Of a DNA stretch of 64,000 bases, positions 51,446 to 61,670 are shown one piece after another. Numbering within the stretch: position 1 is the first letter of the stretch; each line of letters opens with the position of its first letter. The notes under the pieces are model-generated. The model saw only the letters and a program-made list of their open reading frames with translations, searched no databases and was not told where the DNA came from. The position numbers were made by a program, and so were the translations under genes. This stretch comes from Gracilimonas sp. GTDB taxonomy: Bacteria > Bacteroidota > Rhodothermia > Balneolales > Balneolaceae. The DNA lies in assembly GCA_022450045.1 (NCBI GenBank), contig JAKURD010000010.1:41699-105698 (forward strand), written 5' to 3'.

Positions 51446-52165
51446 CTATATTCTATTCCAGATCCATTCAGGGATGCATTTAACAATCCAGGCCAGTATG
51501 CGCCATCTTTTTGTTACATACAGGTAGTTCTTCTTTTTATCGACCCCCTTCACCATTTGTCTTACTGCCTTTTCAACCGGAGCCACCCAAAACATACCTT
51601 TGGCACGCTCAGTCATTTCCGTCCAGATATAACCGGCTCTTATCTCCGTAATCGTAATATCAGCTTCTACCCTTCTTGCCTTTTGCCGAAAGCCTGTCAT
51701 GTAAACAGAAATGAAGTGTTTGCTCGCGGTATAAGCTGCCGCACGATGGTTATAAAGCAATGAGGCCATAGAGGACATCCCTACGATCTGTCCGCCACCC
51801 TTGTCCCTAAAATAATCGAAAGCGAAATGACAACCATGTGCAAATGCGAGGCAGTTTACTTCTATAAGCTTAGATTCTGCTCTCCAAGGGGGAAGCATTT
51901 GAATTCTTCCAATTCCGGCGTTCAAGACCATAACATCCATTCCGCCCATTTCATCGATAAGCTCTTGATAAACTACTTCTGCTCTTTCGTGATCCGTCAC
52001 ATCCAGCGTTCGGACGTAAGCTAACTCTCCGATCTCCGCTTTAAGCTCCTCCAGCCGTTCCGTACGGCGACCGGTCAAGCCAACTTTATTCCCCTTTGCA
52101 GCATATTGGATGGCCAACTCCCTCCCAATGCCCGAGGTAGCGCCGGTTATGATAATGCTTCTCAT
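51446..52165 (-). CDS. Short-chain dehydrogenase/reductase
   Basis: The 239-aa protein has the SDR motifs: cofactor loop ITGATSGIGRELAIQYA (about residues 5-21), the central VLNAGIGRI, a catalytic Ser in VGMSSMASL and YxxxK in YTASKH. A basic residue in GLTGRRTERL after the second strand suggests NADP(H). The substrate is unknown. The gene stands alone on the minus strand, convergent with DUF2256. Confidence 0.92.
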   Translation of the reverse strand: MRSIIITGATSGIGRELAIQYAAKGNKVGLTGRRTERLEELKAEIGELAYVRTLDVTDHERAEVVYQELIDEMGGMDVMVLNAGIGRIQMLPPWRAESKLIEVNCLAFAHGCHFAFDYFRDKGGGQIVGMSSMASLLYNHRAAAYTASKHFISVYMTGFRQKARRVEADITITEIRAGYIWTEMTERAKGMFWVAPVEKAVRQMVKGVDKKKNYLYVTKRWRILAWIVKCIPEWIWNRI

Positions 52166-52218
52166 AATGAATGCTTAATTAGGTTCTCTTTAAAATCGAA
52201 AACCATCATTCCGGATAC

Positions 52219-52773
52219 TTATTTTGCAATTTGAAGAGCAGGAGTTTTCTGTTTGGCATACTCAAATGCACCGAACATAACTCCTGAATAAAAAAGATCT
52301 CCAATTACTGTGTAGTGGAAGAATGGGATACCGGCCGTATAACTCATCAATAAACCTTCAATGCCCATTGGATACATAGGATTTCCGATCCACGAACCGA
52401 AGTTTGTAACCAGGAAGAAAATAAAGGAGGCACTTAAACTTCCCGCAACTACCGTTTTCACGTTAATTTTTTTAAGGATAAAAACTCCCGCAAGCACAAT
52501 AAGTGCAATAGAGCCGTACATCCAATAGAAGCCGGGGGTAAACAGCGTAAAGCCACCATAAAAATTGGCATAAAGCAGATTGTTCACCAAAAGGTCGCTA
52601 ATAAAGAACGCTGCCAATGGTACTAAAAATGAGAATTTTTTATCCGCAAAATATGCCGCACCAAAAAGAGACATGGCTCCCATAGGGGCAAAATTGTATG
52701 GATGTGGAATTATTCTTGAGAGTGCTGCAATTAGGATAAACCCGGATAAAACTATAAAGCGTTTCTTATTCAT
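52219..52773 (-). CDS. DUF6580 family putative transport protein
   Basis: The 184-aa membrane protein has five or six helices, beginning with SGFILIAALSRIIPHPYNF, then APMGAMSLFGAAYFADKKFSF, and ending LFYSGVMFGAFEYAKQK. The RIIPHPYNFAPMGAM block is typical of DUF6580, related to ECF-type substrate-specific components and cobalamin-related membrane proteins. Substrate unknown. It is preceded by the YceI gene with a terminator between. Confidence 0.85.
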   Translation of the reverse strand: MNKKRFIVLSGFILIAALSRIIPHPYNFAPMGAMSLFGAAYFADKKFSFLVPLAAFFISDLLVNNLLYANFYGGFTLFTPGFYWMYGSIALIVLAGVFILKKINVKTVVAGSLSASFIFFLVTNFGSWIGNPMYPMGIEGLLMSYTAGIPFFHYTVIGDLFYSGVMFGAFEYAKQKTPALQIAK

Positions 52774-52804
52774 TGATCTGATTGTGCTTGGTTTGAACCT
52801 TTAA

Positions 52805-52840
52805 AATAAAAAAAGCATCGCCTCAAATGAAACGATGCTT
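52805..52840 (-). terminator. Rho-independent terminator after YceI gene
   Basis: AAGCATCG and CGATGCTT form an 8-bp stem over a 12-base loop, followed on the minus strand by TTTTTTTATTTTAAA. It lies 26 bp after the stop of the YceI-like gene. Confidence 0.85.
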
Positions 52841-52865
52841 CTAAAATATCCGGAATTTTTTAAAA

Positions 52866-53471
52866 TTACTTTTTGGCGTTAAGCTCAAGATTCAAATCAA
52901 TAGTAACTTCATCGCCTACAACAGCATCAGAAGCCCAGTTTCCGGTACCTACTGTATAATCTGTTCGGTCTATAGCTGTTGACGCAGTAATACCTGCAAC
53001 CAATGTATTTTCTTGCATTGGATTGTCTTTCACTCCGAGCAACGTAAATGGCAAAGATATTTCTCTTGAAACATCTTTGATAGTGAGCGTGCCATTTGCT
53101 ACAAATTTATTGCCGCCGGCAGACTCAATACTTGTACTTTTAAATGTAATATATGGCCATTTTTCTGCATTGAAGAAATCATCAGTTTTTAAATGTCCAT
53201 CCCTTTTTTCATTTTTGGTATCAATGCTGTTTACCATGATCTGGACATCGATCATACTTTCTTCCAGATTCTCCGGATCGAAGTTTACAGTAGCTTCATA
53301 GTCATTGAATTGTCCGTTGACCGGAGTAAAGAAGTGCGTTACTTCAAAGTTGATCGCACTGTGTGCTTTGTCAATAGTCCAGCTTGTGGAAGCAAGTTTG
53401 ACCAGTGCCAGTGACGACACTGTAAATAATGTTAGTGCAATTACAGTTGTTAGTTTGTTTAGCGTCTTCAT
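52866..53471 (-). CDS. YceI family protein
   Basis: The 201-aa protein has a signal peptide (MKTLNKLTTVIALTLFTVSS) and a lipocalin-like YceI fold: WTIDKAHSAINFEVTHFFTP, the VNFDPENLEESMIDVQIMVN block, RDGHLKTDDFFNAEKWPYIT and TIKDVSREISLPFTLLG. YceI proteins bind isoprenoid or other lipids in the periplasm. It is monocistronic with a strong terminator. Confidence 0.93.
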   Translation of the reverse strand: MKTLNKLTTVIALTLFTVSSLALVKLASTSWTIDKAHSAINFEVTHFFTPVNGQFNDYEATVNFDPENLEESMIDVQIMVNSIDTKNEKRDGHLKTDDFFNAEKWPYITFKSTSIESAGGNKFVANGTLTIKDVSREISLPFTLLGVKDNPMQENTLVAGITASTAIDRTDYTVGTGNWASDAVVGDEVTIDLNLELNAKK

Positions 53472-53715
53472 CTTGATTTTTTGAATTTAGGATTTGTGTT
53501 ATGTCGAGCTTTAAACACATTGTTTAACCAATTAATTTCATTTAATATTAAATGATTCTTGCAATGTTACTGTCTTGATGAGCCGCCCCTGCTTTCTCTT
53601 ACCTCTTTTTGTAACATCCTGTAAAACTTATTAGAAAACCGAACAAAATGCGCTTTCTTCTGTTTAGAAAAGTAACTACCTCAAAAAATTAATTATTCAA
53701 TTCAAAATTTCTGTT

Positions 53716-54216
53716 ATGAAGAATTTAATGCGTAATACCCTCGTAGTATTTTTGGGTATGATTTTTAGCACAGCAACTGTTTTTGCTCAACAGCAACAAA
53801 TGCCTCCACAACCGGAGCCTCTTAGCCCTGAAGAAGTTACTGATGAACATTTAGAGAAGATCTCAAATATAACCCAAGCCGGACAAGGCATTCAGGAAGA
53901 AGCAGACAGTAAAATGAAGAATGTTGTTGAAGATGTGGGAATAGAATATCAGCGCTTCCAGCAGATCATGATGGCACAACAAAATCCACAGTTAGCAAAT
54001 CAGCTTCAATTGAGCAGTGAAGAAGAAAAAACACTGCAACAAATTCAGCCCGAACTAATGAAAATAAACCAGGAAGCTCAACAAAAATATATGACCAATA
54101 TTGAAGAAGAGGGGCTTTCAATTCTGGAATTCCAACAGATTGCTCAAGCAATCCAGGCTCATCCTGAGGTAGCTGAGCGGTTTGAAGAGATCAATAGCCC
54201 GGAAGAAGACGGATAA
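53716..54216 (+). CDS. DUF4168 domain exported protein
   Basis: The 166-aa protein has a signal peptide ending ATVFAQ and a Gln/Glu-rich helical mature part in the DUF4168 style: LSPEEVTDEHLEKISNITQA, EEADSKMKNVVEDVGIEYQR, SILEFQQIAQAIQAHPEVAE. The family is periplasmic and of unknown function. It is followed 23 bp later by a strong terminator. Confidence 0.88.
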   Translation: MKNLMRNTLVVFLGMIFSTATVFAQQQQMPPQPEPLSPEEVTDEHLEKISNITQAGQGIQEEADSKMKNVVEDVGIEYQRFQQIMMAQQNPQLANQLQLSSEEEKTLQQIQPELMKINQEAQQKYMTNIEEEGLSILEFQQIAQAIQAHPEVAERFEEINSPEEDG

Positions 54217-54239
54217 AGTTTTAATGAAGTTTCGACCCA

Positions 54240-54270
54240 AGCCTGATGCCGAACGCATCGGGCTTTTTTA
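54240..54270 (+). terminator. Rho-independent terminator after DUF4168 gene
   Basis: AGCCTGATGC pairs with GCATCGGGCT (one G-U pair) over a 5-base loop and is followed by TTTTTTA. Confidence 0.88.
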
Positions 54271-54284
54271 TTAAACGAAGTTTT

Positions 54285-54884
54285 CTATCTGCTTACCCAT
54301 TCAGAGTTTTTAAGAGTAAACCGCCAGGGTAATTCGGCATCCTTTCCGGCATATTCAACGCCGATCCGCTTACTTGCTTTTATTGCACCTTTAGGAATTT
54401 CAATTCCACGATCTTCAACCCAAATAGTATCTCCCAACAGGTCTGTCTTGTCATGGGAAGTGGTAATCCCCAAAGCCTGAGACAACTTTCCCGGCCCATT
54501 GGAAATGATCGGTTTTATGTGCTCTTTTCTTCTTCTTTTGGCCATATCGTTTTCACCCTCCAAAGGTTGTATCGCTCGTATCAATACAGCGTCCGCTAAT
54601 CCTTCCTTATTAGTTACGATGTTGAATAGATGATGGATCCCGTAGCATAAATACACATAAGCTATTCCCGGTCTTGAATAAAGTGTTTCCGTACGCTTGG
54701 TTCGCACATAGGGATAGGCATGGCATGCTCGGTCAGTTCTTCCGTTATAGGCTTCCGTTTCCACGATCATACCTGCTGTAAATACACCGTCAACATTTGT
54801 GCAGAGTGCTTTTCCAACCAACTCCTTACTTATACTGACAACATTATCTTGTTCATAAAAAGATCGCGGTACTTTTTTTACCAT
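54285..54884 (-). CDS. 3-methyladenine DNA glycosylase (AAG/MPG family)
   Basis: The 199-aa protein has the Mpg motifs: VGKALCTNVDGVFTAGMIVE, TEAYNGRTDRACHAY (catalytic Glu in VETEAY), GIAYVYLCYGIHHLFNIVTN and NGPGKLSQALGI. It removes alkylated purines and starts base-excision repair. I take the ATG at 54884, which lies 7 bp after the end of the YihY gene; the frame is also open to a TTG at 54923 that would overlap that gene by 32 bp. Confidence 0.92.
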   Translation of the reverse strand: MVKKVPRSFYEQDNVVSISKELVGKALCTNVDGVFTAGMIVETEAYNGRTDRACHAYPYVRTKRTETLYSRPGIAYVYLCYGIHHLFNIVTNKEGLADAVLIRAIQPLEGENDMAKRRRKEHIKPIISNGPGKLSQALGITTSHDKTDLLGDTIWVEDRGIEIPKGAIKASKRIGVEYAGKDAELPWRFTLKNSEWVSR

Positions 54885-54891
54885 TTTACCA

Positions 54892-55800
54892 TCAGGAAAT
54901 TGCAGTATAGGGGTTTTCTTCAATGGCGGGTTTATTTACCATAAAAATATCTTTATAAGCACGGGCAATAACCGCACTTATCACAAATAGTAGCGCTGTA
55001 TAAAATGTCCAAACTGCCAAAATGATCAACACCGTATATCCTTGATAGAAATAGCGATAGGTTGAAAAGGCATATTCCAGATACATGCTTACCCCGTATT
55101 TGGCCAATTCAAATAACACGGTGTACGTGAGCGCAGCGATGAGTGCTACTTTTGGTTTTATCTTTCGTTCACTTACAAACCGAAATACTACGTACAGCAC
55201 AATAAAGGCTAAAACTATCGGAAGCAGAAAATTCAGAAAATCATAGATCCATGGCAGTTCTAATACGATCTCTGTAAAAGGTATATTAATTCGACTCAGA
55301 TTAAAAAGTGAGATCGTGGAAACGGCAAGACTGAATATCAGGAACACGATACCAATCAGGCTGAATCCAAAGAAATTATAGATCACATCCATCACCGGAT
55401 GTTTGCGTTCCTTGATATCAAAAGTATCAAAAAGTACGTGCTTAAGGCTGTGAAGAAGTCCCTGGGTAAAAAACAGGAGCACAATGATACCGATAATACC
55501 AAAGATCCTTCGGGCCCCGATCAATGGGTTTAACAATGTCTCAATGGTTATCGCACCTCGAAAAACATCATCACTTTGGGTTTCATAAGTAAAGCTCGGA
55601 AAAAACTCCCGACCGTATCGCACGATCTCATTAAACGCTTCCTCAGCAGACAGCAAATACCCGATAATGGAAATGAGGATCAAAACAAAGGGAACAGCAC
55701 AAATAAATAAATTGAAGGTGATAGCTGAGGCATTAAAGAATATGTCTTTTTTGCCTGTCAGCTTTAACACTCGCTTCCAGAATTCTTTATGTTTTTGCAA
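54892..55800 (-). CDS. YihY/BrkB family inner-membrane protein
   Basis: The 302-aa protein has six membrane helices: ITFNLFICAVPFVLILISII, IFGIIGIIVLLFFTQGLLHS, VIYNFFGFSLIGIVFLIFSL and three later ones, with a C-terminal VFTYTALLFVISAVIARAYK-like stretch. This is the YihY pattern (older name ribonuclease BN, now seen as an error). It may take part in export or cell-envelope processes; its exact role is open. It is followed at 7 bp by the mpg gene. Confidence 0.9.
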   Translation of the reverse strand: MQKHKEFWKRVLKLTGKKDIFFNASAITFNLFICAVPFVLILISIIGYLLSAEEAFNEIVRYGREFFPSFTYETQSDDVFRGAITIETLLNPLIGARRIFGIIGIIVLLFFTQGLLHSLKHVLFDTFDIKERKHPVMDVIYNFFGFSLIGIVFLIFSLAVSTISLFNLSRINIPFTEIVLELPWIYDFLNFLLPIVLAFIVLYVVFRFVSERKIKPKVALIAALTYTVLFELAKYGVSMYLEYAFSTYRYFYQGYTVLIILAVWTFYTALLFVISAVIARAYKDIFMVNKPAIEENPYTAIS

Positions 55801-55952
55801 AACCTGCTATTGTTTAGTGAACAGTCAAAATTCGCAGGATGTAAGATGAATTACAAGCAGATATTTCGCACATAGTTTTTCAGTGAATTCATTGGTAAGT
55901 TCCGAACCTAATTTTCAGCAATCTATCAGCATAAAAAAGGTATTTTAAGCGC

Positions 55953-58622
55953 ATGAGTGCTAAGAAAAAGCAAACTCCGCTGATGCGGCAGTATTTCCAG
56001 ATCAAAGACGAACATCCGGGCACTATCCTGCTTTTCCGGGTCGGGGATTTTTATGAAACTTTCGCCGATGATGCTCAGCTTATAAGCAAAGAACTGGGAA
56101 TTACACTTACCAAACGAAATAACGGGGGCGACCAAACTCCCCTTGCCGGATTCCCCTACCATGCTCTCGATAACTACCTGCCAAAGCTGGTAAAAAAAGG
56201 ATATAAAGTTGCGGTTTGTGATCAGACCGAAGATCCGGAAGAAGCCAAAAAAGCCGGGCGTAAAATTGTGAATCGTGAGGTAACTGAGATCACCACTCCC
56301 GGCGTTACCATGTCGGAAAAACTGCTTGATCATAAACGAAACAACTACATCGCTTCCCTTCACTGGGACGGAGATACCATTGGCGTTGCATTCTCTGATA
56401 TTTCCACCGGTGAATTTGCGTTGAGTCACATTCGTGAAGATAATTTGGACAGCATGCTTGCTGCCATTCAGCCTTCAGAAATTCTGGTTCAGCAAAAAAA
56501 GAAAAATAAGCTGGATGGGAACCTCACCCACCACAACATCAGCTACATCGAAGATTGGGTCTATGAAGGAGATTACGGATATAAACTTCTAACGGATCAT
56601 TTTGAAACCCATTCCCTGAAAGGATTTGGGGTTGAAAATCTCAAAATCGCTCATGTTGCAGCCGGTTCCCTGATGCATTATATGCAAGACACTCAAAAAG
56701 CATATCTGCGCCATCTGAGGCGATTGTATGCCTACGAAAGCAACGAATTCATGAGCTTGGATGCCGCTACCAAACGCAATCTTGAATTGACAACAAGCAT
56801 TCAGGAAGGGGGCACCGAGGGTACGCTCATTTCCATTTTAGATGATACCAGCACGGCTATGGGCGGCCGTCTTCTGCGCCGATGGATTATGCGTCCGCTT
56901 AAGCGGCTCAAACCGATTCAGCAACGGCTGGATGCGGTTGACAAATTGTTCAATTCCCACGATATCAGGAAATCTCTTAGGGAAGAACTGGAGCAGATTG
57001 GGGATATGGAGCGCCTTATTTCACGTATTTGTATGGGCCGAACCAATGCCCGGGATGTGGTTCAGCTTAAATTATCCCTTGCTCAGATCCCAAGACTCAA
57101 AAGCCAGATCTCTTCCATTGAGGACCCGCTTCTTCAGAATATTTTGGGGAGATTGAAGCTTCTGGTCGAAGTGCAGGAACGGATTGGAGGAGCCCTGAAA
57201 GAAGATCCGCCGGCCAGTGTTCGGGATGGCGGAATGATCGAGGAAGGCTTTAATGAGGAACTTGATGAACTTCGGGACGTGGCAAAAAATGGGAAGAAAT
57301 ACATTGCTCAGATCAAGGATGAACTTGCCAAGAAGCATAATATCTCATCACTGAAGATCGGCTACAATAAAGTATTTGGCTATTATATTGAAGTCACCAA
57401 TACACATAAAGATAAGGTTCCGGAGAGCTTTATACGTAAGCAAACCTTGGTGAACTCTGAGCGGTATATCACTCCAGAATTAAAGGAAGTGGAAGAGAAA
57501 GTACTATCGGCCGAGGAACGCAGCAAAACGCTGGAGTATGAATTGTTTGAAGAACTTCGTCTGTATGTTGCTGAGTTTGCCGATGACGTTCAGCAAGTTG
57601 CTCAGGCTATTGGGGAACTTGACGTTTTGCAGGGTTTTGCCGAAGTCGCCTTCCGCAATAATTACGCCAAGCCTGAAGTGGGCGATCACGAAAAAATTGA
57701 TATTGAAAAAGGACGCCATCCCGTTGTTGAGAAGTCACTTCCAATGGGTGAGCCCTTTATTCCCAACGATATAAAACTGGATAATGAGCATCAGCAGATC
57801 CTGATCATTACCGGGCCGAACATGGCAGGTAAAAGTATCATTTTACGCCAGACCGGATTGATCGTATTGCTTGCACAAGTTGGGAGTTTTGTTCCCGCAA
57901 AATCAGCCAATATTGGAATGGTTGATAAGATCTTTACGCGTGTTGGAGCTTCCGATAACCTGGCTGCCGGAGAAAGTACTTTTTTAGTTGAGATGAACGA
58001 AGCCGCCAACATTCTCAACAATGCCACGCCTCGATCACTTATTCTCCTGGATGAAGTCGGCCGGGGAACTTCCACTTTTGATGGATTAAGTATTGCCTGG
58101 TCACTAGCGGAATACCTCCACAACCATGCTCCTGTTGCAGCAAAAACCTTATTTGCCACACACTACCACGAGCTGAACGAGCTGGAGCAAATGTATGACC
58201 GCACCAGGAATTTCAACGTTCAGGTAAAAGAACATGATGGAAAAGTGGTCTTTCTCAGAAAACTGGTGCGCGGCGGAGCTGACCACAGCTACGGAATTCA
58301 GGTTGCCGATATGGCAGGATTGCCGCAAGTTGTAATTGAACGCGCCAAGGAAATTCTCAAAAATCTGGAAAGCCACAGCCTCGATATCACCAACAAGAAT
58401 GGCAGCATTGAGAAGGAAGCATCATCCAAAAAAGAAGCTTCAAAAAATCTCTCAGATAAAGTTGAAAAGCAACCGGAGACTTCACAAATGACTATGTTCC
58501 AGACCCATGTAGATCCCCGGATTGAAACCGTGCTAAATAAATTGGAAGCTACTGATCCTAATCGCATGACTCCAATTGAGGCTCTTATGCTTATTACGGA
58601 ATTAAAACGATTGGTTGATTAG
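55953..58622 (+). CDS. mutS: DNA mismatch repair protein MutS
   Basis: The 889-aa protein has the full MutS set: mismatch-binding domain I with FRVGDFYETFADDA (Phe-x-Glu wedge), connector, lever and clamp domains, and the ATPase with Walker A GPNMAGKSI (about 621-629), Walker B ILLDEVGRGTSTFDG and ATHYHEL. A Lys/Ser-rich linker before the C-terminal oligomerisation helix (about 815-860) is normal. It recognises mispairs and starts repair with MutL. A long palindrome follows. Confidence 0.96.
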   Translation: MSAKKKQTPLMRQYFQIKDEHPGTILLFRVGDFYETFADDAQLISKELGITLTKRNNGGDQTPLAGFPYHALDNYLPKLVKKGYKVAVCDQTEDPEEAKKAGRKIVNREVTEITTPGVTMSEKLLDHKRNNYIASLHWDGDTIGVAFSDISTGEFALSHIREDNLDSMLAAIQPSEILVQQKKKNKLDGNLTHHNISYIEDWVYEGDYGYKLLTDHFETHSLKGFGVENLKIAHVAAGSLMHYMQDTQKAYLRHLRRLYAYESNEFMSLDAATKRNLELTTSIQEGGTEGTLISILDDTSTAMGGRLLRRWIMRPLKRLKPIQQRLDAVDKLFNSHDIRKSLREELEQIGDMERLISRICMGRTNARDVVQLKLSLAQIPRLKSQISSIEDPLLQNILGRLKLLVEVQERIGGALKEDPPASVRDGGMIEEGFNEELDELRDVAKNGKKYIAQIKDELAKKHNISSLKIGYNKVFGYYIEVTNTHKDKVPESFIRKQTLVNSERYITPELKEVEEKVLSAEERSKTLEYELFEELRLYVAEFADDVQQVAQAIGELDVLQGFAEVAFRNNYAKPEVGDHEKIDIEKGRHPVVEKSLPMGEPFIPNDIKLDNEHQQILIITGPNMAGKSIILRQTGLIVLLAQVGSFVPAKSANIGMVDKIFTRVGASDNLAAGESTFLVEMNEAANILNNATPRSLILLDEVGRGTSTFDGLSIAWSLAEYLHNHAPVAAKTLFATHYHELNELEQMYDRTRNFNVQVKEHDGKVVFLRKLVRGGADHSYGIQVADMAGLPQVVIERAKEILKNLESHSLDITNKNGSIEKEASSKKEASKNLSDKVEKQPETSQMTMFQTHVDPRIETVLNKLEATDPNRMTPIEALMLITELKRLVD

Positions 58623-58628
58623 TATAGT

Positions 58629-58710
58629 GTTATAGTGCGAGGGTGTTACAGTGTTACGGCTCTTTAAAATTCCGTAACACTGTAACACCAAAACCCTATC
58701 GCACTATAAC
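58629..58710. repeat. Large imperfect palindrome between mutS and era
   Basis: GTTATAGTGCGA and GGGTGTTACAGTGTTACGG on the left are mirrored by CCGTAACACTGTAACACC and TCGCACTATAAC on the right, with a short 12-base loop and a small asymmetric insert. The arms total about 31 bp. No T tract follows, so it is not a standard terminator, though it can fold in RNA. Confidence 0.75.
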
Positions 58711-58746
58711 GATAAGACCACGAAATTTAATAATAATAATGAATGC

Positions 58747-59637
58747 ATGTCTGAAACCAAACCACATAAATCCGGATACGTTGCCATAATTGGAAAACCT
58801 AATGCAGGGAAGTCCACGCTGATGAATTATATCCTCGGCTCCAAGATCTCTATCACTACGCATAAAGCCCAGACTACGCGACATCAAATTGTGGGAATCT
58901 TTTCGGATGACGATACTCAGATCGTTTTCTTGGATACACCGGGAGTTATCTCTCCAAAGTACGAACTGCAAAAGGCTATGATGAAAACGGTGGAGCGTGC
59001 CCGGTCAGATGCAGATCTCATCCTTTTTATCCACGATCCTACCGATAAGCATCCCACCGATGATGTAATAAAATTGATCAGTTCCATTAACAAGCCTGTA
59101 TATCTGGTTGTGAATAAAATGGATTTTGCAGATCAGGAAAAAGCAGAACTGTCAGCGTCTGAAATTCAGGAAAAAATGAAGATCCATTCGGTTCATTATG
59201 TTTCTGCTACCGCAGGAACAGGAGTAAACGAATTGATGGAAGAAATTCGTACCGGATTATTGCCCGGCCCACCCTTCTACCCCAAAGAAGACCTTAGCGA
59301 GCACCCGGTTCGGTTCTTTGTTTCGGAACTGGTACGTGAGCAGATCTTCCTTCAATTTCACCAAGAAATACCCTACTCCTGTACGGTGGAAGTCGTTTCC
59401 TATGATGCAGATCTCGATATTGACAGGATTCATGCAGATATCATAGTGAATCAAAAATCCCAAAAAGGCATGCTGATCGGAAAGGGAGGAAGCGCTATAA
59501 AGGAATTAGGAATACAGTCCCGGGAATCCATCGAAGAGTTTATTGGTAAACAGGTTTATTTGGAACTACACGTGAAAGTAAGAGAGAAATGGAGAGAGAA
59601 AGAAGGTTGGGTACGAAATTTGGGCTACGGAAAGTAA
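58747..59637 (+). CDS. era: GTPase Era
   Basis: The 296-aa protein has the Era GTPase motifs G1 GKPNAGKSTL, G2 TTRHQ, G3 DTPG, G4 NKMD and the C-terminal KH domain with GMLIGKGGSAIKELG. It binds 16S rRNA near the 3-prime end and helps mature the small ribosomal subunit, at the membrane. The ATG at 58747 is supported by the close MSETKPHKSGYVAI start. Monocistronic after the palindrome. Confidence 0.96.
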   Translation: MSETKPHKSGYVAIIGKPNAGKSTLMNYILGSKISITTHKAQTTRHQIVGIFSDDDTQIVFLDTPGVISPKYELQKAMMKTVERARSDADLILFIHDPTDKHPTDDVIKLISSINKPVYLVVNKMDFADQEKAELSASEIQEKMKIHSVHYVSATAGTGVNELMEEIRTGLLPGPPFYPKEDLSEHPVRFFVSELVREQIFLQFHQEIPYSCTVEVVSYDADLDIDRIHADIIVNQKSQKGMLIGKGGSAIKELGIQSRESIEEFIGKQVYLELHVKVREKWREKEGWVRNLGYGK

Positions 59638-59795
59638 TTGAATCTAGTGGAGACGCGCTGGTGGTCTGGAGGATCACAGCATAAGTCTTCTGATCCTTTC
59701 ACTTATTATCGAAGTAAGATCAATCAAATCAACATCCTTAGAATCTTTAAAAAAATTACTTGCACCATCCAAAATCTCCACGTAGCTTTTAAGCC

Positions 59796-59876
59796 ATGAA
59801 ATTATTCCAACAAAATATCACGAACCCTTTTGCAATGATGATGTGTTGCATGTATATGTGTTACGCGCAGACATAA
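59796..59876 (+). CDS. Met/Cys-rich leader peptide of the methionine operon
   Basis: A 26-residue ORF, starting ATG AAA TTA TTC, ends in the run AMMMCCMYMCYAQT: five Met and three Cys in the last thirteen residues. The stop is followed after 31 bases by a rho-independent terminator, and a SAM-I riboswitch and metY follow. This is the classic arrangement of transcription attenuation: scarcity of Met-tRNA or Cys-tRNA would stall the ribosome at the Met/Cys codons and could disturb the terminator. No strong ribosome binding site is visible. The peptide is too short for any other function to be likely. Confidence 0.62.
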   Translation: MKLFQQNITNPFAMMMCCMYMCYAQT

Positions 59877-59907
59877 GGGCTATGATATAAATAAACGATC
59901 TTAGATA

Positions 59908-59940
59908 AAGCCCTTTTGATATAATTCAAACGGGCTTTTT
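59908..59940 (+). terminator. Terminator 1 in the methionine leader
   Basis: AAGCCCTTTTGA pairs with TCAAACGGGCTT (one mismatch) over a 6-base loop and is followed by a T tract. It is placed after the leader peptide and before the riboswitch, as in an attenuator. Confidence 0.8.
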
Positions 59941-59984
59941 TATTGGAATTCAATTTCAATCGTTCTTTAACATACTGTTGCATT

Positions 59985-60120
59985 CTCATTACGAAAGGTG
60001 GAGGGATCAGGTCCTGTGAAGCCTTGGCAACCGTTTCCCGCACATAAATACTTATGTGCAGGAGAAAAGGTGCCACATCCTGTTCCGCACATAACTTGTT
60101 ATGTGCCGGAAAAAGATGAG
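59985..60120 (+). ncRNA. SAM-I (S-box) riboswitch
   Basis: The core GGTGGAGGGATC, CCTGTGAAGCCTTGGCAACC and GGTGCCACATCC are the conserved S-box blocks that form the SAM pocket and kink-turn. P1 pairs CTCAT (59985-59989) with ATGAG (60116-60120), and P3/P4 hairpins contain CGCACATAA...TTATGTGC. When SAM is plentiful the aptamer is closed, the anti-terminator is blocked and the terminator at 60149 forms, shutting off metY. The SAM-I class is well known in front of met genes. Confidence 0.93.
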
Positions 60121-60144
60121 TTCGATAAGACCCGGTTTTTATAA

Positions 60145-61602
<1,458 letters not shown>

Positions 61603-61622
61603 ATCAATACTTGTACTCCATT

Positions 61623-61654
61623 GCGGGCGTGGTGGAAATCCACGCCCGCTTTTT
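61623..61654 (+). terminator. Rho-independent terminator after metY
   Basis: A perfect 10-bp stem, GCGGGCGTGG with CCACGCCCGC, has a 7-base loop and is followed by TTTTT. Some read-through must occur if metX depends on the same promoter; otherwise metX has its own promoter in the 70-bp gap. Confidence 0.92.
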
Positions 61655-61670
61655 ATCAAACTGAACAGAT

